Of a stretch of 38,087 nt of DNA, positions 32,550 to 38,087 are shown piece after piece (position 1 is the first letter of the stretch; the number at the start of each line of letters is the position of its first letter). Both the position numbers and the translations under genes were made by a program. Location: contig NZ_LADU01000012.1 in the NCBI RefSeq assembly GCF_000961795.1, positions 1 through 38,087 on the forward strand, in the 5' to 3' direction. The notes under the pieces were generated by a model. The model saw only the letters and a list, made by a program, of their open reading frames with translations, was not told the origin of the DNA and did no database searches. The DNA is from Hyphomonas sp. BRH_c22. GTDB taxonomy: Bacteria > Pseudomonadota > Alphaproteobacteria > Caulobacterales > Hyphomonadaceae.

Positions 32550-32909
32550 ATGACCGACGAGCGAGACATTGCACCAGCCACGATTTTCGAAGACCTGAAA
32601 GCTGGTCGGGTCTTGCTGGTGGACGTCCGGGAGCCTGCGGAATTTGCCAACCAGCGAATTCACGGTGCGGTACTGATGCCCCTATCGACATTTGAACCAA
32701 AGGCGCTGCCGACTGACGGGTCCCGCCGGGTCATATTCCAATGCGGATCGGGCAAGCGTTCCCGCAATGCACTCGACACCTATCTGGCAACCACGGGAGC
32801 GGACGCCGCCCATATGGCGGGTGGCATTGCTGCGTGGAAGCAGCAGGGCCTGCCATGCGCCCATATTGATCCAGCAACAGGCCGGGTGGTCGATAATGGG
32901 CATTACTAA
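32550..32909 (+). CDS. Rhodanese-domain sulfurtransferase
   Basis: The protein is 119 aa from the ATG at 32550, which has GGAAGAGG upstream; an ATG at 32487 would add 21 residues without a signal. Rhodanese marks are LLVDVREPAEFANQRIHGA and VIFQCGSGKRS, with the catalytic Cys in CGSGKRS, followed by MAGGIAAWKQQGLP. It passes sulfane sulfur from a donor to an acceptor such as thiol or cyanide. With sqr it fits sulfide detoxification. The gene overlaps the adaptor gene by 14 bases. Confidence 0.9.
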   Translation: MTDERDIAPATIFEDLKAGRVLLVDVREPAEFANQRIHGAVLMPLSTFEPKALPTDGSRRVIFQCGSGKRSRNALDTYLATTGADAAHMAGGIAAWKQQGLPCAHIDPATGRVVDNGHY

Positions 32910-33888
32910 TGTAACATCGGCTCTGGCGATTTTTGCCGCGAGCGTTGCGTTCGCTGTGCAGGCGACTGCGCAAGTGATGACTGTCGAAGAATCCGTGATT
33001 GTCGATTTCCGGCCCGTGGTTGCGAGAGTCGAAGCAGGCGATACCGCGACAGCACGGTCGCGGCTGCAGGGCGTTGTCACGAGGCTGCTGGTTGATGAAG
33101 GCGATGTGGTGAAAGCGGGCGACCTGGTGGCGCTGGTGACAGATGCAACGCTCGACCCGCAACTTGCAGCACTGGATGCACGGATCGGCGGCATGAGATC
33201 CCAAATCAAGCAGAATCAGGACGACATCGCGCGCGCTGAAGCCCTGGAAAAACAGGGGTTCTATCCGAAGGCCAGACTGGAAAGTGAACGTACGACACTC
33301 GACGTCATGCAGCGCAGCCTTACCTCGGCAGAAGCGGAGCGGCGAGCCCTCGCGGCGAGGAAAGCGGAGGGCCGCATTCTTGCTCCAGCAGATGCAAAAG
33401 TCACTTCGGTCAAGGTCGTGGCCGGTTCAATCATTTCTCCCGGCGAGGTCATCGCCAGTTTCGCAACCCTTGAAGGCGTCGTCCGGCTTTCCCTGCCTGA
33501 GCGTCATGCTTCGGAAATGGCAGAAGGGGAGACAGTCGCCTTGCGTCTTCCCGCTCGCGGAGGCGAAGTGCGCACGGCCACGATCATGAAAGTGTATCCC
33601 GAGCTCAGGGATGGTGCCGTGGTGGCGGATGCTGTCGTACAAGGTGGTTTGGAGGCCCTGGTCGGCGAACGTGTAGACGTGCTGGCGCCTGTCGGTGAAC
33701 GCCGGGCCATGCTTGTGCCGGCAGATTTCGTGTCGACCCGGTATGGCGTGGATTTCATTCGCGTGAAGGTGGGAGAGCGATTCGTTGATGCGCCAGTGGC
33801 TCTGTCAGCGCCCCTGCCGAATGATGCCGGCCAATACGAGGTGCTTTCCGGATTGAAGAGCGGCGACCAGATCGAAAAGCCGGAGTAG
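32896..33888 (+). CDS. RND efflux periplasmic adaptor (HlyD-like)
   Basis: The protein is 330 aa from the ATG at 32896, with the signal peptide MGITNVTSALAIFAASVAFA, ending ATAQ. A longer frame upstream is antisense to the rhodanese. Lipoyl halves RLQGVVTRLLVDEGDVVKAGD and GRILAPADAKVTSVKVVAGSI flank an alpha-hairpin, with a beta-barrel and a C-terminal domain. It should connect the pump that follows (5-base gap) to an outer-membrane channel not encoded here. Confidence 0.9.
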   Translation: MGITNVTSALAIFAASVAFAVQATAQVMTVEESVIVDFRPVVARVEAGDTATARSRLQGVVTRLLVDEGDVVKAGDLVALVTDATLDPQLAALDARIGGMRSQIKQNQDDIARAEALEKQGFYPKARLESERTTLDVMQRSLTSAEAERRALAARKAEGRILAPADAKVTSVKVVAGSIISPGEVIASFATLEGVVRLSLPERHASEMAEGETVALRLPARGGEVRTATIMKVYPELRDGAVVADAVVQGGLEALVGERVDVLAPVGERRAMLVPADFVSTRYGVDFIRVKVGERFVDAPVALSAPLPNDAGQYEVLSGLKSGDQIEKPE

Positions 33889-33893
33889 GGACC

Positions 33894-36800
33894 ATGAAAC
33901 CCGATCTCTCAGGTTCGATCACCCGGGCGACAATCCGTTCGCCACTCACACCACTATTCCTGCTTACGGCGCTCGCAGTCGGACTAATCGCGCTGATGAC
34001 CATTCCGCGCGAGGAGGAACCGCAGATTTCGGTTCCGATGGTCGACATGATTATCGAAGCGCCCGGGCTGCGGGCGCCAGATGTCGTGGAGCAAGTGACG
34101 GAACCGCTTGAGGAAATCATCAAGGCGATACCGGATGTCGAACATGTCTACTCGCAAAGCCGCGATGATGGCGCCTTGGTGACTGCGCGGTTTGATGTCG
34201 GCACGGACGCTGACGATGCCATACTCCGCGTCCACGAAAAGATCAGGGCGAACCTCGACAGGATACCCACAGGCGTGCCGATGCCGCTGGTGGTTGGCCG
34301 GGGCATCAATGATGTGCCGATCGTGACGCTGACGCTTTCGCCGGAACCCTGGACCGGTGACGTCTGGAACGACACAGCCCTTCGGATGCTCGCTGAAGAA
34401 CTCCAGAAGGAGTTGATCAAGGTCGATGATGTCGGTCTGACCAGCGTCGTCGGGGGTCGTCCGCTCGAGATGCGGGTGGAGCCTGATATCCACGCCATGG
34501 CTGCTTATGGCGTGCCGTTGCAGACCCTGGTCGAAACGGTAGGCCAGGCCGCCAATGTCAAACCGGTTGGCACTGCGCGACGGGATGGAGAATCCCTGAT
34601 TGTGCAGGCGGGTGACCGGATCAATGCACTCAGCGAGCTCGAGCGCCTGGAACTCCGCGGTGCGGACGGACGCACGGTCTATCTCTCAGATGTGGCAACC
34701 ATACGCGTCACGGGAGCCGAGACCGAATCCAGAGTGTGGACGCTTGACCGCAAGGAGGACGGGTTCGTTGCCATTCCGGCCGTGACCGTTTCGCTGGCCA
34801 AGCGCCCCGGTGCCAACGCCGTGAAAGTGGCAGAGGCCATCCTTGCGCGCGCTGAAAGCTTGCAAGGCGCCCTCGTTCCGGAAGGCGTGCGACTGGAAGT
34901 GACGCGCAATTACGGCGAAACCGCCAACCACAAGGCCAATGAACTCCTTTACCATCTGGGTCTGGCGACCGTGTCGATCGTCATCCTCATCGCCTTCGCG
35001 ATCGGCTGGCGCGAAGCGCTGGTCACGCTGATCGTCATTCCGACAACAATCTTGCTGACACTGTTTGCATCCATGATGATGGGATACACGATCAACCGCG
35101 TCAGCCTGTTTGCACTGATCTTCTCGATTGGCATTCTGGTCGACGACGCGATCGTCATGATTGAGAATATTGCGCGCCATTGGGCGATGAATGACGGGCG
35201 CACCCGGGTTGAAGCGGCCATCAATGCGGTCTCTGAAGTCGGCAACCCAACAGTGATCGCGACATTGACCGTCATTGCCGCACTCTTGCCGATGATGTTC
35301 GTGTCGGGATTGATGGGGCCGTACATGGCGCCGATCCCAGCCAATGCGTCGGCCGCAATGCTGTTTTCATTCTTCGTTGCAGTCGGAATCGCGCCCTGGT
35401 TGCTGATGCGCATAGCAGGTGGTGTGAAGGCCACAGAACATGCTGCGGGTCATGAAGAGGGCGAAACGCGGCTCAGCCGGTTCTATCGGCGTGTCGCTGC
35501 TCCGGTTGTAGCTTCCAGGCGAAATTCCTGGATTTTCCTTGGCGTGGTGGGTGTCGCAACCCTGCTATCTGTCAGTCTTTTCGCCACCCAAGCCGTTACG
35601 GTCAAATTGCTGCCATTCGATAACAAGTCGGAGATCCAGATTGTTCTGGACCTTCCGGAAGGCGCTTCCGTCGAAGACACCGAGCGCACACTTTTCGCAA
35701 TCGCTGACCTGATACGCGATGTGCCGGAAGTCCAAACGATTCAGGCCTATGCAGGCACTGCTGCGCCCTTCAACTTCAACGGCCTGGTTCGCCACTATTT
35801 TCTCCGGAATGCACCGGAGCTCGGTGATTTGCAGGTCAACCTGTCTGAAAAATCCCATCGCAAACGCGCCAGCCATGCCATTGCCCTCGATATTCGCAGC
35901 CGCATGCAAGGCTTGGTGCTTCCCGTTGGCGCGAGTGCCAAGGTGGTTGAAGTACCGCCTGGTCCGCCCGTCATTGCCACGCTGATGGCTGAAATCTACG
36001 GACCGGATCCGGAAACACGCCGGCAAACAGCGGGTATCGTGCGCCAGCTTTTCGAAGAGACGGACTTCATTGTCGATGTCGACGATTCCATCGGCGACCC
36101 ACAGCCAAGGATGATGATCGCGATCAACGAGCCGCAAGCCGCCGACTATGGCGTGATGCAGCAGGACATTCTCGACACGATCGCGCTGACCTTTGCGGGT
36201 CAGACAGCCGGAGTGAGCCCGCGCGGCGAGGGGCGTAATCCGCTCGACATCCGAATTCGGCTGCCTAAGTCCGAACGCATCTGGTCACAGGAGACTGCGG
36301 CAATCCCGGTACCGCGCCGGCTGGCAGGGGCAGGCGCCTCTCCGATCGAACTGGGTGCGCTCGTCAATGTGTCCGAAGAGCAGGGCTCTCCGATCGTGTT
36401 CCGCCGTGATGGCCATTTCACGGATATGGTGATGGGAGAACTGGCGGGCCGATTCGAGGCGCCGATCTATGGGATGTTCGATATCCAGGATCGTATGGAT
36501 GCCTTTGATTGGGCGGCTGCTGGACTGATCAAGCCAACCGTCCGCATGTATGGTCAGCCAGAGGACGAGACACGGCCGACCCTGTTGTGGGATGGAGAAT
36601 GGGAGATCACCTATGTGACTTTCCGCGACATGGGTCTGGCGTTTGGCGTGGCCCTTGTAGGGATCTACATCCTCGTTGTGGGCCAATTCGGAACGTTCCG
36701 GGTTCCCCTCATCATCCTGACGCCAGTTCCTCTGACTTTGATCGGAATCATGATCGGACACTGGATATTCGGGGCGGCGTTTACAGCGACATCGATGATC

Positions 36801-37163
36801 GGATTCATCGCATTGGCAGGCATTATCGTGCGAAATTCGATCCTGCTGGTGGATTTCGTGCGCCACCGTCAAGACGCTGACACCCCGCTGAGGGATGTAT
36901 TGCTTGACGCTGGCGCCATACGGTTCAAGCCGATTGTCCTGACGGCGCTCGCCGCCATGATCGGCGCCTCCGTGATCCTGACTGACCCGATTTTCCAGGG
37001 ATTGGCGATATCGCTCCTCTTCGGACTGGCTTCGTCAACGGCCCTCACCGTGCTGGTGATTCCGGCGATCTACATAGCCCTCAGAGGGCCGGACTGGACT
37101 CCAGCCGGCGTGCCCCCGTCTGTGGATGACAATTCCGCGCTTTTGAAGGAAGCCTCGACGTGA
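33894..37163 (+). CDS. RND efflux permease (AcrB-like)
   Basis: The protein is 1089 aa, with TM4 FSIGILVDDAIVMIEN carrying the proton-relay pair D417-D418 typical of HAE-type pumps (heavy-metal pumps have VDG/VDA). The N-terminus shows the TM1 segment (about 18-38) and IPREEEPQISVPMVDMIIEAPGL. The pump is preceded by its adaptor and followed by the ArsR gene (TGATG overlap); GGAG lies before the start. Its position in a sulfide-responsive operon suggests it exports a sulfur compound or helps in sulfur stress, but the substrate is unknown. Confidence 0.93.
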   Translation: MKPDLSGSITRATIRSPLTPLFLLTALAVGLIALMTIPREEEPQISVPMVDMIIEAPGLRAPDVVEQVTEPLEEIIKAIPDVEHVYSQSRDDGALVTARFDVGTDADDAILRVHEKIRANLDRIPTGVPMPLVVGRGINDVPIVTLTLSPEPWTGDVWNDTALRMLAEELQKELIKVDDVGLTSVVGGRPLEMRVEPDIHAMAAYGVPLQTLVETVGQAANVKPVGTARRDGESLIVQAGDRINALSELERLELRGADGRTVYLSDVATIRVTGAETESRVWTLDRKEDGFVAIPAVTVSLAKRPGANAVKVAEAILARAESLQGALVPEGVRLEVTRNYGETANHKANELLYHLGLATVSIVILIAFAIGWREALVTLIVIPTTILLTLFASMMMGYTINRVSLFALIFSIGILVDDAIVMIENIARHWAMNDGRTRVEAAINAVSEVGNPTVIATLTVIAALLPMMFVSGLMGPYMAPIPANASAAMLFSFFVAVGIAPWLLMRIAGGVKATEHAAGHEEGETRLSRFYRRVAAPVVASRRNSWIFLGVVGVATLLSVSLFATQAVTVKLLPFDNKSEIQIVLDLPEGASVEDTERTLFAIADLIRDVPEVQTIQAYAGTAAPFNFNGLVRHYFLRNAPELGDLQVNLSEKSHRKRASHAIALDIRSRMQGLVLPVGASAKVVEVPPGPPVIATLMAEIYGPDPETRRQTAGIVRQLFEETDFIVDVDDSIGDPQPRMMIAINEPQAADYGVMQQDILDTIALTFAGQTAGVSPRGEGRNPLDIRIRLPKSERIWSQETAAIPVPRRLAGAGASPIELGALVNVSEEQGSPIVFRRDGHFTDMVMGELAGRFEAPIYGMFDIQDRMDAFDWAAAGLIKPTVRMYGQPEDETRPTLLWDGEWEITYVTFRDMGLAFGVALVGIYILVVGQFGTFRVPLIILTPVPLTLIGIMIGHWIFGAAFTATSMIGFIALAGIIVRNSILLVDFVRHRQDADTPLRDVLLDAGAIRFKPIVLTALAAMIGASVILTDPIFQGLAISLLFGLASSTALTVLVIPAIYIALRGPDWTPAGVPPSVDDNSALLKEAST

Positions 37164-37480
37164 TGTCACGCACAAAATCGACAACTCCCGAAGCATTCAA
37201 CCTGATGTCGGAAAGGGTGACCGAAGCCACCGGGATTTTGAAAGCCATGGCCAGCGACACACGGCTGAAAGTGCTGTGCGCACTCAATGACAGCGAAATG
37301 CCGGTCAATCAGCTGGCCGAACTCACGAACCAGTCACCGTCAGCTGTGTCCCAACACCTCGCGAAGCTGCGGGCTGCCGGGCTGGTCGAATCGCGGCGCG
37401 ATGCCCAGACGATCTATTATCGCTGCAGCGGTGGCATTGGCAGCGAGCTGGTGAAGACGCTTTGCGATTTTTACCGGTAA
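37163..37480 (+). CDS. ArsR/SmtB-family regulator, probable persulfide sensor
   Basis: The protein is 105 aa from the ATG at 37163 (a GTG at 37160 is alternative), with GAAGGAAG upstream. The winged helix includes MASDTRLKVLCALNDSEMPV, QLAELTNQSPSAVSQHLAKL and the wing ESRRDAQTIYYRC. Cys are at 39, 88 and 101. C39, in RLKVLC, matches the first redox Cys of SqrR/BigR/YgaV-type persulfide sensors by pattern. Their second Cys lies at the very C-terminal end; here C101 is about one helix turn earlier. Binding the sqr/rhodanese operator and releasing it on persulfide is the inferred job. It closes the plus-strand operon. Confidence 0.85.
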   Translation: MSRTKSTTPEAFNLMSERVTEATGILKAMASDTRLKVLCALNDSEMPVNQLAELTNQSPSAVSQHLAKLRAAGLVESRRDAQTIYYRCSGGIGSELVKTLCDFYR

Positions 37481-37506
37481 CCAGCTAATCCAATGAGCGG
37501 CTCGAG

Positions 37507-37543
37507 ACATAGGTGACAGATTGTACCGGACACATGGGTAACA
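37507..37543. repeat. Tandem sites near the left end of the IS481-family element
   Basis: ACATAGGTGACA (37507-37518) and ACATGGGTAACA (37532-37543) agree at 10 of 12 positions and are 25 bases apart. They lie just upstream of the transposase gene, where the element end and transposase-binding sites belong. The exact end of the element cannot be fixed, because the other end is outside the window. Confidence 0.5.
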
Positions 37544-37568
37544 CTTTCCGCTTTGGCGGGAGGTTACG

Positions 37569-38087
37569 ATGCCATGGAAGGAACAATCGAAAATGGACGA
37601 GAGACTGCGCTTTGTCGCCCGCCGGCTGGAGGGTGAATCGATGACGGATCTTTGCCGGGAGTTCGGAATTTCGCGCAAGACCGGCTACAAGATCTTCAAT
37701 CGTTACAAGGAAGAGGGGCTGATTGCCCTTGAGGATCGCTCCCGACGGCCGGTGCGGTATGCCAACCAGCTGCCGGTGCCCATCGAGCGGGCGATCATCG
37801 ATGCCAAAAAGGACAAGCCCCACTGGGGCGCCCGCAAGATCAGGGAGCTCCTGGTGCGGCGCCTGGCAGGTGACGTGCGCATTCCCGCCCGCTCGACCAT
37901 TCATGCTGTCCTTGACCGCTACGGCCTTGTGAAGCGGGCAGGCAAGAGGCGCCAGAGGGCATTGGGAACCTCCCTTTCATCCGGATCGGTTCCCAATGCC
38001 CTCTGGTGTGTCGACTTCAAGGGAGAGTTCCGTCTCGGTAATCAGGCCTACTGTTACCCGTTGACCGTGACCGACCATGCTTCGCGC
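37569..38087 (+). CDS. IS481-family transposase, 5' part
   Basis: 173 codons are open to the window edge from the ATG at 37569. The N-terminal helix-turn-helix reads MPWKEQSKMDERLRFVAR, then MTDLCREFGISRKTGYKIF, followed by KPHWGARKIRELL. The catalytic (rve) domain starts with WCVDFKGEF, giving the first catalytic Asp, D149. The remaining Asp and Glu lie beyond the window. The usual IS481 opening and the W-C-x-D-F/Y-K-G-E-F segment are clear. The gene contains a perfect 19-bp inverted repeat at 37952-38006. Confidence 0.92.
   Translation, partial: MPWKEQSKMDERLRFVARRLEGESMTDLCREFGISRKTGYKIFNRYKEEGLIALEDRSRRPVRYANQLPVPIERAIIDAKKDKPHWGARKIRELLVRRLAGDVRIPARSTIHAVLDRYGLVKRAGKRRQRALGTSLSSGSVPNALWCVDFKGEFRLGNQAYCYPLTVTDHASR
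37952..38006. repeat. Perfect 19-bp inverted repeat inside the transposase gene
   Basis: The arms are 37952-37970 and 37988-38006, with a 17-base loop between them. They are fully complementary, and the symmetry stops at the next base on each side. The stem (starting CCAGAGGGCATT) encodes residues just before the WCVDF motif and keeps the reading frame. It should form a very stable hairpin in the mRNA. Confidence 0.85.

Larger units (their letters stand above)
37507..38087 (+). mobile_element. IS481-family insertion sequence, left part (cut by the window end)
   Basis: The element begins between about 37490 and 37507, right after the ArsR gene (stop at 37480), and runs past the window end. 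The transposase is on the plus strand. Insertion so close behind the regulator may have removed or displaced the operon terminator. Confidence 0.8.

Noticed and set aside
32692..32895. N-terminal extension of the second RND adaptor
   Set aside because: It overlaps the rhodanese gene in another frame; the signal peptide begins at 32896.

Overview
The window reads as a GC-rich alphaproteobacterial chromosome segment. Pointers are two HWE-type sensor kinases with a FAT-GUY single-domain response regulator, an Anbu proteasome-like cluster, CzcA/DUF3240 metal efflux genes, and mmsA/mmsB branched-chain catabolism genes. A marine hyphomonad or Caulobacterales-like host is a guess from gene content, not something the sequence proves. 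Genes are densely packed and often overlap by 1-4 bases, so most blocks look like operons. I see no tRNA, rRNA or CRISPR array.

Layout, left to right. (1) 217-1986: a type IV AbiE toxin-antitoxin pair with its own promoter and inverted-repeat operator; the toxin end appears fused to antisense remnant DNA. (2) 2548-4005: a CYTH-CHAD polyphosphate-type protein. (3) 4328-6870: a signalling trio of an HWE kinase, a second HWE protein whose LOV-like sensor lacks the photoactive cysteine and whose phosphoacceptor His is Asp, and a single-domain regulator. (4) 6998-7507: a MerC gene remnant and a DsrE-family gene. (5) 7612-15067 (minus strand): a heavy-metal RND efflux operon (regulator, kinase, adaptor, CzcA/CusA-type pump, DUF3240, TolC), with the same CTGACA-N5-CTGACA direct repeat in front of the regulator gene and in front of the pump genes. 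(6) 15500-17940: a TonB receptor and a MerC-family membrane protein behind a Zur-like palindrome, probably zinc uptake.

(7) 18161-26151: acyl-CoA and valine-type catabolism: a TIGR03084-type protein, two crotonases (one lacking both catalytic Glu), 3-hydroxyisobutyrate dehydrogenase, a 7-TM protein, methylmalonate-semialdehyde dehydrogenase, a divergent LysR regulator and a CaiB-type CoA transferase. A 22-bp perfect palindrome lies just downstream of a good promoter before the second crotonase. (8) 26291-30233: the four-gene Anbu cluster (ATP-grasp, alpha-E, transglutaminase-like, Anbu peptidase).

(9) 30425-37480: a sulfide/persulfide module. Minus strand: sulfide:quinone reductase, thioredoxin 2 and a DUF2892 membrane protein. 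Plus strand: rhodanese, an RND adaptor and pump, and an ArsR regulator with a cysteine at a position typical of persulfide sensors. The two arms start from face-to-face promoters that share one -10 palindrome flanked by an inverted repeat. The coupling of an RND pump to this circuit is the best candidate for an under-described system here. (10) 37507-38087: the left part of an IS481-family element, cut by the window edge, with a perfect 19-bp hairpin inside the transposase gene.
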